Below, in pieces: positions 43,850-57,077 of a stretch of 64,000 nt of DNA. The number at the start of each line of letters is the position of its first letter. The stretch's first letter is position 1. The stretch is from positions 875,676,594-875,740,593 of the forward strand of contig NC_081409.1 in the NCBI RefSeq assembly GCF_030272615.1, in the 5' to 3' direction. A program made the position numbers and the translations under genes. Origin of the DNA: Cryptomeria japonica (Eukaryota > Streptophyta > Pinopsida > Cupressales > Cupressaceae). The notes beneath the pieces were generated by a model. It worked only from the letters and a program-made list of their open reading frames with translations. It was not told the origin of the DNA and did not search any database.

Positions 43850-46530
43850 TAAAAAAATGGGGAATAAAAGAGTAACAGAGCTAGAAAATTTTAGCTTAGA
43901 CCTAGAAACAAAGAGATTGCTAGAGAAAGTGGGTTGGCTTAATTTAATTAAAATGAATGAAGGATATGAGCTCATAATTATAGAGGAATTTATGTAAAAT
44001 TTTCATGTCAATGTCACCTAAGTTGGTGGGGAGATAATAGAAGTGACGCCCTAAGTCATTAGTGAAATATCAGGCATTCTTGCTGAAAGGGAATTAATGA
44101 ATAGTGGCCACATCAATTTTGATGAGGTAATTAATGTATTTAATCAAGGAGACTAGCTGAGGCCTAATTTACATGTCCACAAAGGAAGCACAAAAGGTGT
44201 TAAAAGAAGCAATTTACAAGAACCATAGAAGACTGTAGTGCTTTGGCTAATGAAGTTCTTCACCTGTGAAGGGAAATACAATACTGATGGGGCCATGCAT
44301 GTGGATATTAATTCACTTGAGGTATGCAAACACTAGGCCACAGACCAGAATTAATATTCTTGCTTTCCTATTTTTGCAAATTTTCTCTATCATAGCTAGG
44401 GTAAAAGAAAAGGATAGTCAAATAAAATATCATAGTTTGATTCACCTCATAGTCAAACATCATTTCTTGAAAAAGGAATCTAGAAAAAAGAGGTGATTAT
44501 AATTTTTGTATGCACATATCAAAAAAATGAAGAAGAGACCCATATAAAAAGTTTGAAAATAGAAAAAGGCAAACCCTCAAAAAAGAAGACAAAAAAAGGC
44601 AATTAGGGAACCCAAGCTCACAAAGGGGGTACATCAAAGAAAATTAGGAAAATAGAAATAGATAAGCCAAAAACCTCTAGAGTTCCTCGTAGATCTACTA
44701 AAAAGGTTAGTGAGGAAGAGACAAGAGAAAAACCTAGCTCTCCTACTATTACTCATAGGGCTCTTGATGACCCCTTTGTTGTAAACCCTAGTGGGCATGA
44801 GCAACAAACTCCAATACAAAACACTCCTATCACACATTCCCTAGAAATTTCACCACCTATGTCAACTCAACCCATCCAACTAGACACTGATAATGTGCAA
44901 CTAGAAGAGTTAGAAGTCAAAATATTCCTTGAACAATTTTCACCCAAGATCATTACCATTGATGATGAATCCTCGGATGATTCCAGGATGCAATGATCAC
45001 CTCAGTCCTCCATACCCTTAGGAGCCAATATTGAAATACTGGAAGAATTTGAGGTTACTCAAAGTTAGTCATCTACTTCCCATAACTTTGAAACCCAATT
45101 ACCTTCATCCCCTCCACAATTTACCAAAAGAGAAGGTAAAGGAATACTGATTGAAGAAAAAATTCCTCATGGAGCAGACAAGGGAAGAAAAGAGGAAGAT
45201 ACAAAATTTTTTAAGGTAATGATGTTGTCTCAACTTGAGATAGAGATCTTTGAAGCTAATAAGAAAATAAATTTTTTAGAATAAATTCTAAGGCAAAAAG
45301 ATGAAGAAATAAAGAAATCCACCTTGTAAACTAAGCAAGCACAAAAAGATGTTGATGTAAAAGAACAAAATTGGAGAAAACGGATGGAAGAAACAAAAGA
45401 AGCATTATGTCAAGTCACTACTCATGCCTTTCAAAATGATGAGGAAATAAGGAGGTTGAAACAAGAGTTGGCAAGAAAAGAACAACAATTTAGAAGTCAA
45501 AAACCACCAGTTCCTACTCAAGGAACTTCAAATTCCTTTGTTATTCCCTAGGAACTATCTTTGGTTGTTGAAAAATACAAACAAGAAAATACTAAGTTAT
45601 CAAAACAACTTAAAGAAGTAAAAGGTCGGAGGGAGAAAGCAACCCAACAAGTAGAACAGGTGACAAAACTCTCATTAGCTCTGTTAACAATGAGGAAACC
45701 CTCTAGTTTGTATACTTTATTTCTCGGTGAGAAATTTCTTAAGTAGAAGATTAAACAACTAGTTTTAGGTAGGAAAATAGAGTATAATGATGACAAGGAT
45801 TTCCTTGAGGAATTTTATAGGAGTCATTCTCTCCATCAAAACCAGATGTGTGAATTTTATTTACATGATTTTCTTCTAGGACACTACTATCAATATTTTC
45901 TAAATATTTATGTTGGTGAAGTTCAAGTCAGAATATTTGTATCTTTATTATAGAATCAAGTAGAGTGGGAAGATAGGTTAAACCAATACAGAGATTAGTA
46001 AAATAGGATGGGACTTCCAATCAAAGATGAAACACCAAAATCCTTCACACTCAAATAAAAATCCATTTCCATTGCCTGGTTTGAGCAAGAACAAATGACA
46101 TAGAAGAAATATCACTATCAACATAAGAACATTCAAGGATGTGCAAAACCAGTTACCCTACCGAGCTCTACAAACCTCCAAAACCAAAAATAATACTATA
46201 CCCATTCCATTAAGAAGAAGAGAACCCATTTCTCCTACCAATATCACCTGGAGTCTGAGCAGAGTAAGGTCGGTAATCAGGATCATGGAGAAGCAAGATA
46301 TACATTGGGTAGGAATGAAGTTTAGACCCCCATTGATCCTCATGCTTGCACCATTATTGAATATGCTAAATAACTTTGCAAGAGAAAATTTGAGAGAATC
46401 AATAGATGCTATAGAACAATGGAATGGATATGTACCTCCTCGGAGATATCATCAGTATAACTTCAATCGGTTGGACCTGGTCCTGTGGATTGAGAGACAA
46501 AATAGAGATATGCTAGATCAACCATGAGAA
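43850..46530 (+). pseudogene. Long extra frame downstream of integrase (Athila-like element), sense orientation
   Basis: A degraded frame of up to about 890 codons can be followed with stops and shifts. Its N-terminal part (43860-44300) includes LLEKVGWLN, NFHVNVT-VGGEIIEV-P and LMKFFTCEGKYN; the spacing is reminiscent of the putative plant transposon protein domain found in Athila-type elements (PF20167), but this is a by-eye guess. The middle part (44600-45150) is polar with serine/proline and acidic clusters. The part from 45160 to 45750 is strongly coiled coil (IEIFEANKKINFLE, RRLKQELARKEQQF, YKQENTKLSKQLKEV). The end (46141-46527) has an open piece with ENLRESIDAIEQWNGY. Athila elements often carry an envelope-like frame here; I see no signal peptide or membrane span. 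Confidence 0.5.
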
Positions 46531-46535
46531 CATGA

Positions 46536-46558
46536 TTCTAGATAGGAGGGGGAGGAAT
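46536..46558 (+). promoter_or_regulatory. Polypurine tract of the Athila-like element
   Basis: TAGGAGGGGGAGGAATGA immediately precedes a possible LTR start TGATGAGC or TGAGC. It lies just after the extra frame, where expected. Confidence 0.6.
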
Positions 46559-47300
46559 GATGAGCATTTAATCATGTTATTTTTAATCATACTTTCTACT
46601 TGAAACTTTTAATATTCTATGAACTAATATGCTTGGTGGTATACTTAATGCATGCATATTTACTCTTTTCTGCTATTCTATTTTTCTAATTAGGAAGTAT
46701 ATTAGAACTAATATTTTGTGACTAGATGTTTCACTTTTTTTTTATTAATGCACATGAATGTCCATATATTTAGAATAATTGTCATTATTTTCTGTAGTAT
46801 TTTCTTGAATACATTCTTGAATGTGTTTGAAGTTAACAAGAAGACAAAGAGTTGTGAAGTTCAGTTCAGCTAGAGCATAAATGATGATCACTCTTGATTG
46901 CTCAAATTGGAGATATGCCCTCAATCTCCTCTGAGTGTGATTCATCATTTGTTTCTATGATCTTCAGTTTCTATTTGAAGTTATTAATGTAATGATAAGT
47001 CTTCTTCACTTCAGTTTGTAGTTGTTACTCTTTTTTAAGCGGACAACCTTGTTTTTGAATTTGAATAAAGGATATGCGTAAATATCCATTTGCTTTCTTC
47101 ATAAAGATAGTTAGTCAAGTAAGTCAGTAAGTTAGCCAATAGTAGAGTCTTGTACTTTGTAATTCACAAACTTGTTTTACTTCTTTCTAGAAGTACATTT
47201 CAATGAAAATTTAAAGTTGATCCAAGAGTAAATATGTTTCGAATCCAACCAGAGGAAGAGCAGAGCCTACTCAACCAAAAGGAGGTGATCCTTGTGTGAT
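46559..47300 (+). repeat. Possible 3' LTR start of the Athila-like element
   Basis: The LTR would begin near 46559. An AATAAA-like signal (GAATAAAGG, about 47063) and a TCAATGAAAATTT phrase (about 47201) are in the sense and spacing of an R-U5 region. No second copy is available and the 3' end is not identified; 47300 is a guess. Confidence 0.35.
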
Positions 47301-48182
47301 TTCATTTGTATTCTAGTTCTGCATATTGATTTCATTACATTATGTTTAGTTTAATTAAGATGAGTTTTTTAGTAAATGGAAAATTGATTATAGGAGTCAT
47401 AGCTATTCACTTTCATACAAAAGCACCTTTAACAGATGGATGAATGTTAAAGAAAAATATCAGTTTCATAGTTTTGTTTGGTTTCATTCAGTAATGCACT
47501 TTGTTTTTACAGTCGTCGTTAAGATGATGGACTTGAAGTCAAGGCAAGAATAGAGATACTATTGAACTGACCCATGGAATCTAGTTTATTTCAATGTTTG
47601 TTAGAATAGAGTTTATTTCTTGTAAATGTAAGATAGATTTTATTTCCTACAAGTGTAAAATAGATTTACCTTTTAGTACATAATTTAGAATTTAAATTCA
47701 TAGGAAATTAAAAGTTTTTTAGTTTTGGATAGATAATTCCATGGATAAGTCTTGATCATGCCCTGTTCAAACTCTTGGTTTCAGATCTAAAATCTTCTTT
47801 ATGATAGTTTAGTTCCTTTAACTTAGATTCTCAGAGTATCTTTAGTCTCAAAACTCAATCGTAGAAGAGAGATCTTGATAGATCCTAATGGAGAATGACC
47901 AAACCTAAGTCATTATTTTACGGTGTAAAAACCCCCAACCTTAATCATTTCCTTATCACATACAACTTTCAGATGCACCTGGTTCGATATTGAAAAGCCC
48001 CCAACCTTAATCTTTTTTCATATCCTCAAGCCATCACATGTGGTTTGATGTTCAAGCCATAACAGGTAGGATCAGAGATTACCTTTTGACTTTGCACCCA
48101 ATGGTGTAGGCACCCAGTCTGCTCCCCAAAGATCTAAATTTTTGGCATGCCCGCAAGGGGCATGTATCCCCAACCAGAGCCA
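47301..48182. other. Unassigned sequence
   Basis: No gene. A local duplication, AAAxCCCCCAACCTTAATC, is seen at about 47928 and 47994. Confidence 0.4.
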
Positions 48183-48716
48183 CTGTTGGGATTCTTTTTG
48201 AATTTTTTTGTCTACCATGTGTTTAAGGTTTATTCCTGCTATAATTTTTTTTTGTCTAAAGCCCATAGACCCTAAACCCTACTCTTTCTTCATTTTCCTT
48301 GTGTTCTATCTACATGGCGACCCTCACCAACCAGTTCCTAGTATTTTAAGTTGCAACTCAAGCCCATCACATTGATCCAATGATCGGCCCCCTTTCATCC
48401 ACTACTGATGAGGGATTTTTTTTTGGTTATCACTATATCACAACAGTCGAGAAAATTCCACTTTTGGTCCTTGCTATGACAATGCTACTTTACTCTTTTG
48501 GTCCCCATTGTGACATTGTGATTACCACTTTGGTTATCATCATTTCGCAATGAAGAGGAATAGTGCTACATTTGAGGACCACAACAATGAGCGATGTGGC
48601 CACTTGGAATAAGTTATTATCACCTTAAAATGCACACAAAGCTTAACTTTGCAATGTCACTACAAATGTGGCACGTAGGACCCACAAGGGGTGACAACAA
48701 GCACTTGAACTAATAA
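48183..48716 (+). repeat. Dispersed repeat Y, uninterrupted copy
   Basis: It begins TGTTGGGATTC and matches 4571-4640 then 23016-23455 in order. It therefore serves as the empty-site reference for the insertion of the Tat block. Confidence 0.7.
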
Positions 48717-50639
48717 GAGCATGGACACATGGATGGCTGAGCCACATAATAAGGGTGTGGGTCCTATGCTCCCCTCTTCCAAGTCAGGTAAAAGAAGGCA
48801 CTTTTGAAGGAGGCAATGGTGAATAAGTGATTTTCACACGATCACATGATTGAAAGAAGATGCACTACCAAGTTAATTCCTAGTGTTGAGAAATCTTGAA
48901 GAGGCAGCGATAAATAAAAAATAATGAAGTTTCGACATGCCAAATTTTCATCCATTGCCGATTGACAGGAAATTTGTTCTTGGGGCCCGAACGTACGAAT
49001 ATAAATTATAACAACCATCTCTCTGCCATCACACTATCCTATATGACTATAGTAAATAAATTCAATCTCTCATTATGATCCAAATTTATTTAGCTATATC
49101 AACATCATCTTTGTTCAAGTTCACATTAACAATGCTCTAGATATGCTTTGAATCTCTTTTTAATTACGTTATATCATAATTAGGATCTATGTGATAAGGG
49201 TTGTTGCAATGTTCTGACTACATTCGCTATATCCTTCCTAGTGCCTTCTCTATGTTTCTTGACTATGTATAAGCCTTTGATTACCCTGCTTCTAGCCCGA
49301 GTCTAATTTCAAATTTTTAATTACTGTTTTAATAGGCTTAAGCAAACCCTAACCCTTGAAATGGCAGAATCCTCTAGTTTGGGAAAGAGAAAGTTCTCAA
49401 AGGAGATAACTCTACAATCTCAAATGTAGGAGATATTAGATGGTGAATTTATTGGTCAAATCACCAATCTTTACTTCTATCTAAAGATCTTGATCTTTAT
49501 TCTACTCATTAATTGCATACCTCTGAGAATAATTTGTAAATTGCTCTTTGTCATTGTGCATTAAATAGGTCTACAAGGTTATCCCTTTTTAAAACTTAAT
49601 AAGGGAGCTTGAGAAAGAAAAAGGAGGATTACAAATAATCTCTAACATCTACCACCTACAAAGCAATGAAGAGGAATGTCTATCTATTTCAGGAGGTCCA
49701 AAAAGTTGTTTGTCTTTTTCATGTTAGTCGGTTACCTAAATTTTGATGTTGTAAAAGGTCTGAAGCATGTTGCATCCTCATATTTTTTACAAGAGGATAA
49801 TTAAGGCCTTATTCTATAGTTTCTTCTTCCTCGAGACAAAATAGATAATACAATTAGTTCTGAGAGAAGATTGTATACTTATTTTTTATCAAAGGTGAAT
49901 AGTATGCAACAATGTTCATAAGTTTTGCAATGCAGTGTTGTGATTCAGTTACATGTCCTACTTGCAGAAAAAATTGTAAAGGATAATGTGCACATAGTCT
50001 GTAGATATAAAACATCTTGAAATCTAATTCAGTGATTTCTAAGTTGTTTATCCTTTCTTGTTGTCCAGAATCTTATATGAGTCAATAAAATTAAGGACAT
50101 TTGGTTCATATGTCTTCATTGTGTTGTTGAGTTTGAATAAATTTCAGCTTCTTCTAAAGTAGAGGATTAAATTTGCTAATCTTTATTCAAAAGGGTTCTA
50201 TGTAGAGAGAAAGTACTAAGTTACAATTATGAAATTTATTTTATATTGTGACTGATATTAGGTATCATTCATACTAGGCAAAGGATGGTGCAGAATATGC
50301 ATATTTTGTATTATAATAATGTTTCATCTAGTATCTAGCCCAATGGACAAGGCACTGATCATAATATTGTGTTGCTAATTATGGCAAGGAGAAAGTTTTA
50401 TCAAACAATACAATAACCATTTTATTTTATTCATTTTCTACTTTAAAGTACATAGGATAGTTAGTTCTCATTGTGATCAGAATTGCATAAGGATGAAGGT
50501 TGCATCCTATGAGGTTTAAAGTTCACTGACTCGCATAATAGTTTGAGAACATATTTGTTGTAGCATCACATAAACCTAAAGGTATTAATAATGCTACTAT
50601 AAGGGATAACAAACTTGGCTTTATAGACCCTAAAGTGTA
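48717..50639. other. Unassigned, degraded sequence
   Basis: No supported gene. A short open phrase starts at 49362 (MAESSSLGKRKFSKEI) and can be followed with stops for about 100 codons without recognised domain. It may be a decayed gag-like or extra frame of a Ty3 element. Confidence 0.35.
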
Positions 50640-50830
50640 GAGAGTGTGATTAGTCCCTTATCCCTAGCCATCACTCTATCAGTCAGTCCATTGATCCAAG
50701 GCCTTGGAGATTGAGTTTGGTCTCTCATAGAAGAAGTCTTGGGTAATCAGTTGGAAACAACAACAAAATAGTGACTATGCGGGACAATTCTTAGAGTCTT
50801 CGGTGAAAATTGGAGTTGCCAAGGAGTTTT
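50640..50830 (+). repeat. Repeat block P, copy 1 (Ty3 primer-site region)
   Basis: GATTAGTCCCTTATCCCTAG, GCCTTGGAGATTGAG, GGTCTCTCATAGA, TCAGTTGGAAACAACAACAA and a TAGTGACTATGCGGGA phrase occur here. All recur at 59060-59290, with TGGCGACTCTACTGGGGA in place of the last. TGGCGACTCnnCTGGGGA is familiar from the start of the internal region of plant Ty3 elements. Confidence 0.6.
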
Positions 50831-51771
50831 TGGCTAAGAATTTTTCAGCCTGGAAGAAGTTTTGTAGTAGCATATGTGAAAAAGATTCAAGTGACTCTTC
50901 TAATGAAGAGAAGAACCAAAATGTTAAGATTTTTTGAATAGCTCTTTATTGTTCAAAGAATGTTCCTCTGCAAGGAGGTGGTACCTCTATCCTAAAAAGA
51001 ACCCAATAAAGTTGCTAAAGAGCTTCTAGATATTGAAGAAGATCCAGGTTTGAAAATGTTGATTTGTAGCAGCTCAAGAATCAAGAGATGATGGAAGGAC
51101 TCTATTGAAAAGTTGTTGCCAACCAAAGAGGATTCATGTCCCAGTTATTTTGAGTCGTCAATGGTGGTTTTCATCATTTTTTGGTTCACACAAAGTTTGA
51201 AGACCCCGCTAGAAGAACTCAAAAAGTGTATTTGCATCTCAGAACAAATTTCCCCATTCAAAGTTGCATCAGCTGGAGATGAAAAGGGTACACAGTTTTC
51301 TTCTTGCTCCCATTTATTAGTCCTAGTATGTTGAATGCAACTATTGTCACAATTAAATAATTTGTACACTATTCTAGGATTTGTTAGTTATGACTGGTTG
51401 TAATGGGTTTATTTATCCCATGGGTTCTCCTTCATTTGTTTATGATTCAAACCCTAGGTATTATCATACTAGCATGCATACTAGTAATGTTTCATTGGTT
51501 TATGGTTATGGTTTTGCATATTTTATGAATCCAAATAAGCAAGTACCTATGCACAATCATGATAGAATAGTCATAATATTACAAGCCTTATCCCAAACTC
51601 ATAAAAGGATTGAGGAGTTAGATAAGTCTCAAGTTTGTGGAATCGCAAATGTCATGAATCCAAGAGTATCTGCACATGTGTTGAGACAAACAGAGAAGGC
51701 AATGTATGATAAAGATATCGCAAATTTGAATGAAAGTTTAATGTTTCTATAGGCTCATTTGAGTGTTGCCT
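50831..51771 (+). pseudogene. Degraded gag-like region after repeat block P
   Basis: The plus strand holds pieces with many stops, then one open stretch (51381-51752) of about 123 residues with tyrosine/serine-rich start and a helix QALSQTHKRIEELDKSQ. I recognise no domain. The position after a primer-site-like block suggests the beginning of gag of a Ty3 element cut off at 51771 by N2. Confidence 0.35.
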
Positions 51772-52659
51772 TGTTGGAATACAATGAATCCAATAACACT
51801 AAGAGGGGGGGGGGGTGAATCAGTGTTCTGCCGGTAATACAAGATTTTAACTTTTTATAACATACACATATAAACCGGTAAATGAAGAAACATATAACAT
51901 GAAGAAAATAAACTAGCCACATGGATGAACACCATAACATACTAAATTTATATGTGGAAAACCTCAAAGAGGAAAAACCATGGTGGGATTTGTGACCCAC
52001 AATATCAATTCACTGGCCATATGAAAGATATTACATAGCATGGGGGCTTCCACATGCAGGAAGGCACACTGCCTAGAGCACACTAATCAACACAAAAGTG
52101 TCTCACTAACTGCAAACTTTTGCTAAGATAAAACAGTAATGGTGAACTCACAAAAATGCATCTGTAATGCTAAAAAGAGTTTCGGTTATAGCTCTGTTAT
52201 GTACCGATTCATAAACCCTAAATCCTTCTACCGGTATGTTCTTTCCTCCAAGAATGATTCACAATCCATCTACTGATCATAGAATGATATTACATTCGCA
52301 TACAAATGACCTACATACATATCCTTCACATTACACAGTTCTTCTACATTTTCCTATTTTTATATATCTCACAAAATGACCTAACAGACTGACTTATATA
52401 CCCTCTACAAACAATATGCCTTATGTTGGCTTACAATACAAAAGATATTCAATCTTGGCCCTATACAATGATTTAGAAAATGATTTTATAAATAAAACCT
52501 TTCGGATCCAGACTGATGTCAGCTCCATTGAACTGCAGGATGTCGGTGCCAGTGTCAGTGTATGCCTCCAAATGCCAGTATCTACGAGTATATGCCTTCT
52601 ATAGAATCTTATTGCCATCAATGACAACATATGAATCTAATGAGTGTCAATTTCCAATA
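51772..52659 (-). repeat. 3' LTR of N2 (family B)
   Basis: 888 bases, plus-strand ends TGTTGGAAT and TTTCCAATA. It aligns along its length with 58146-59019. The G run of the signature is 11 bases (about 51804-51814). Confidence 0.9.
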
Positions 52660-52850
52660 ATATCCCCCTTTGGAACTGATGGCAACACTCATGTAAAAAA
52701 TGGATTCCCTGTCGGTTCAACTAAAGTATGAAACATGCTCCCCCTGAGCAGATTAACTTTGTCTGATATCCTCCCTCTAGGATTATATACATATTCATAT
52801 TTTTTACATAATATACACTCCCCCTTTGGCATCAATGCCAAAGACCGGTG
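52660..52850 (-). promoter_or_regulatory. Polypurine tracts of N2
   Basis: Minus-strand G runs lie at about 52663-52672 (AAAGGGGGAT, at the LTR), 52738-52746 (AGGGGGAGC) and 52818-52832 (GCCAAAGGGGGAG). This is the same three-part plan as in N1 (912-1102). Confidence 0.65.
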
Positions 52851-52908
52851 AAATAATTGAAAGAATTGCTAAGAATTTGTGCAAAAGAATGAATAATTGC
52901 AGATAACT

Positions 52909-55900
52909 TTATCGGAGCTTGACCACTTTCAAAATTTTTGGGTAAGCTTTCTCAAGTAGCTGTATATATGTATCCCAACCAATTTTGAATGTTTCAGATA
53001 TGGATACAAGTCCACTTAGTAGATGTGCAAGTGTTTCTTTCTTAGTGACTTCTATCGATGTGGGATTCGTAAACATGTCCATGCATTCCCTCTTATGTAC
53101 ACCAAGTGAATCCAATCTAGGACTCACCAAACCTCTGAGACTTCTTTCTCTCCAAATAATCTTGTCTCTTTCCTTTTCAAGAGAAAAAATTTAGTTCTCC
53201 AAAGTCAAAATTTGTCTATCAATAGATGTAGTAAGTGAAGTTAATCCATCAAAATAATTAGCAATAGTAGCAATCTTGACTTGTAACTCTTTTATCCTCT
53301 TATCTATATTTATTGTAAGAATTTCTATGTTACAACAGACCTTGTAGATGTTAGTAAATTGTTTCAAAGAATTTTCAATTAGTATAATTTTCTCCTCAAT
53401 CTTCCTCATTTCTATCTCAATAATCTAGTCAAAAGAGGCTCACTTAGCCAAAGTAAATCTTTCAAGTGCTTTCCAGTCAGAAATCTATTGTAATGATTGA
53501 AAGTTTTTGGATATATGCATTGTCAATACTTTAAGATTTCTGAAAGGGCTTGCTTCATTTTCAATCATATAATCAGGAATCACTCTATACAAAACTATTA
53601 TTGATTGATCTATTATTCCTTTGTCTGCAGATCCCTCCTTCATTAGCTTTTGAGTAGCCATCACCATTAGCTCTGTGGACTCATCTATGTGATTGATTTC
53701 TTGTCAACTTGAGAAGTGTCAATTGCCAAAAAAATTGTTGGGGAATCAACTATCGGTTCAGTCTCCTTTTCCTTTTCCTTCGTATCCTCTCCTGCTGGAT
53801 CCCTTTTCTCATCCTCTTTTGCATCGGTGGCTTTGCCACTTGGTGCTAATGAATAACGATGAACAATAGATACCCTAACTGGTACTGAGAGGGGGAGGGG
53901 GGTGGGTGAATCAGTATAGACAAAAACTTTCCAACAACTTATCAAAATAAAACAACTCTAACCGGTTGTCTTCATTACTGAATCTTAACCATGGCAATAC
54001 CAGTTAAAAATAGTAAGAATTCAAACAACATATACTGATAAGTTTGAACACTTCAAATACATTTAATACTTGATATATACTTCACCCATAAATATATGCA
54101 TGCGATGTATCAACAATACTATAACCATTAGCTCTGCATGCATAATCACTTAAACAAAGAATACTTAATCATCACATGAAAAATGCACAACTCATGACAC
54201 ATATATTTTTCACGTGGAAACCCAAATGGGAAAAACCACAATGGGGATGAATACCCACAAGCTTGTTTTTGAACTCTTTTGAATCTCGCTCTGTTAGGAG
54301 TCTAGTCCGGTTAAAGACTTTACAATAAGGTTCTGCTAGGAACCGATCCTGTTAAAGATCACCTGGTTAAGGGATGGCTATATACCCTGTTAATGGTTGA
54401 AGCCCTGTTAAAGGTTACCTTGCTAGAGGATTTAAAGAACTCAATGAACTTGAGTCACCTGGTTAGAGGATTAACAGTAAGCCTGTTAAAGATACCTAGC
54501 AAAGGGATTTTCCTTTTGTTGAAATGGCTAGAAGACAACAGGTAAAGCTTTGATTTGATAACAACACTATATGCTAAGGCAGATCCTTTTCAGTTCCTCT
54601 ACACTGCAATCACACTTTGTGGTTCTCTCTCTTACTGGTCTGGCAAGTATCTCATCACTCAGATACATGCACAACATTTGCCAACAACTCACAGTAACAA
54701 ACATCATCGACCTTATAGACAACAATTAGGTCGGTAACATAAACCCTAAACCCTAAGCTTTTTAGGTTTACAATACAAGCGGTCCAATCTTGACCATCCA
54801 AATGCTTTGCATAGAGCAATACAATTTCAAATAGATCACAAGACAATTTGCATCATCCATTCTTCACCACACATATAAATCAGTAACTCATCACGCTTTC
54901 TTCTCATACTGCTAAGAAGAATGTTCATTCCCGAAGTAGATATTTAATGCAGTTGATCTTCGCATGCAAGATCCTTAAGGAAATCCTTCACGCGCACAAA
55001 GTCGATGTGGCATCATGATCTCATCTTCATCTCTTAGCTAACTCATCACAGAATGTCATTGGTTGCATCGCACAAGTGAGATTTCCAAACCAGTAACCCT
55101 AGAGTTGAGACTACCCACCGATAGTCACACTCAGTGAAACCCCGACACCAGTTCATTGCATCTCTTAATATCAGTTCACCAACTTCTTCCAATCTACATA
55201 TCGATTCACATGCACTTATTGACATCAATGATAACATACATTATCATCATATCAATCATATCAGTTCATCATATGCCAATAGGTGCAGTATCTGTTACTC
55301 CCGGTGGAGTATTATCCATAATATTATCTGTAACCTGTACATTATCTATATTACCTTGCTCAATCTGTACAAATGTTGTCTCTTTCAGTTTGGTCTATAC
55401 ACTCTCATTAGTTTTAGGTTTAACTGTCGATTCACTCAAAATTTGATCTAAACTTCCCTAAATTCCTTTCCCTTTAGATTTGTCTAGGATGGTGGGAGTT
55501 GTTGCCTTAGAATATTCTTCTTATGAAGTGAGAAAATTGGGATTCTTTTGGAAGAATTTAGCCCAACCATCTCTGGTCTCATTTACTTTCTCATTGACTC
55601 TACCCATCATTAGGCTTATTTGTTGGGTTTTACAGCTAAAGATTGTTCTACTTTCAACATCTATACACCTTTTCATTTCCTCATTGTTTATAGAGCCATA
55701 AATATTCAAAAGTTCAACTTCCTTAATTTCCTTATCCCTCTTAACTACATCTAATCTTCTTGCATCTAACTTATTGTATAATGATAAAGGAATTTCCTTC
55801 AAAATCTCCACTAAAGACTTCTTATATATGTCTATATGTAACAAAATTGCTTCTTCAATTTAATTTTGCTCATTATCATCTAAATCGTCATGGAAATTTG

Positions 55901-57000
55901 ACACATTCTTCAAGATTCCATCTTTATCTACCTCATCTATCAATTTTTCACAAGTCATTGGGTGGATGATGGTAACATTACCAAATTCAATTGCTTCATC
56001 TATCGCACTCTTTTTCTTCTTTCTGGGGGTTGCAGGAGCAGATGGTGCAAGTTGCCTCTTCTGAGTAGGTTTCCTTATCAGAGGTGTGGGTGTAGTAGGT
56101 TTTGTCACCTTTCTTACTAGCTTCCTCCTTGGTTCCACCTTCTTCTCTTCTATCGGAGGCTTGTCAGCTTTCTTCCTTTGTACCCTTCTGAATGCAAGAG
56201 GTTTATTATCCTTTGGATCAGAGTTAGAAGTGATAGAAGAAATGAAATTCTCAAGCCTCTTCACCTCAGGAGTACTTGTTGTTTCTGGTTGATCTACCGG
56301 TTTAGATCTAGAACCTAGTTCTATATCTATCCTGTGAATAACATTTTGAACAAAAGCACTCATCTTGTATATCTTCTTTTCTCTTCTTTTCTTATTGAAG
56401 CCAATTTTGACTTCAAGAGCCTTTTCTTCTGCAGTGCCAAAATGTTCAGTCTTGCCATCCAAAGGAGCATCAATTAGCATTTTAGCATATAGCTCCAAGA
56501 TGTTGTCATCTACTTCATATCCCAATTCAGTGACCCATATAGTTCTAGGTTCCACTGCTTCCATCAGTGTCTCATTTGACTTTACCATGAAGCAAATATC
56601 AATGGAGTATTTCTCCATAATGTGCTTGGAGATCCTCTCCCTTAGTCTCATATTCTCCTGAAAAGTTTTAAAGTAGCCCAAAAGCTTCTCATCCATGTTA
56701 CTACCAAGACCGATGATTGCATCTTTGTTCTACATACCTACCGGTATGTCATGAGCCCAACATTTCTTTCCCAAACTTGGTAGCTCATTCATGAAGTATA
56801 ACATCAAGTAGACTATAAGATTGCCAAACCTAAATGTTCCTTTCTTAACACCCTTGATCTCTTTCCAAATCTCTTCTAAGAAATATACAAGATTTTTAAT
56901 GAATTTGCCAACCCCTAAGGTGTATGCCTCATTTACCAGTTGAATTGTTAGTGTAGGAATGCTCTGGTCTACCGGTAGAGTTACAGGTGTAGTTACCAAT
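52909..57000 (-). pseudogene. ORF2 of N2: long unrecognised helix-rich protein
   Basis: Excluding the nested solo LTR, the frame spans about 880 codons. The N-terminal part (56999-55860, one stop near 56729) includes FRFGNLIVYLMLYF, a charged helix with MRLRERISKHIMEKYSI, then EPRTIWVTELGYEVDDN and KTEHFGTAEEKALEV. It ends with a basic, proline-rich tail with RKKKKSA (about 56020-55990), a possible nuclear signal. The frame continues past stops at about 55860 and 55521, stays in register across the nested LTR, and shifts near 53680. The C-terminal part (53667-52909) is coiled coil and is homologous to the N1 frame at 1-911. I recognise no family and no catalytic motif. Confidence 0.6.
53847..55281 (-). 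repeat. Solo LTR (family D) inside N2 ORF2, duplication GGTGC
   Basis: 1435 bases; plus-strand ends TAATGAATAA and GCCAATA (both one change from TG and CCAACA). Perfect GGTGC duplicates lie at 53842-53846 and 55282-55286. It has the signature G run (about 53888-53905), the CACGTGGAAACCC block (about 54212) and repeated GTTAGAGG/GTTAAAGG phrases. It is a sister of 24165-25587. Confidence 0.85.
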
Positions 57001-57077
57001 GTAGTTGCATCTCCACTTGGTTCTTCAGATTTTCTAACCCATCTCTTGGTATGATACTATTGTATTTCATCTACCTT

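Larger units (their letters stand above)
39369..47300 (+). mobile_element. Athila-like Ty3/gypsy element, truncated at its 5' side
   Basis: Plus-strand order: protease, RT, RNase H, integrase, a long extra frame (43850-46530), a polypurine tract (46536-46558) and a probable LTR start. The 5' LTR and gag are absent, replaced by N3. There is one RNase H, and the RNase H-integrase link carries an EHLFSI...PWFVDITNYL phrase typical of Athila. The end of the LTR is uncertain. Confidence 0.7.

Noticed and set aside
49362-49640. Start of a gene (MAESSSLGKRKFSKEI...)
   Set aside because: Stop after about 23 codons and no domain in the continuation; reported only in the description of the unassigned region.
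53191-53409. Independent small coiled-coil gene
   Set aside because: It is one piece of ORF2 of N2, separated from neighbours only by stop codons.
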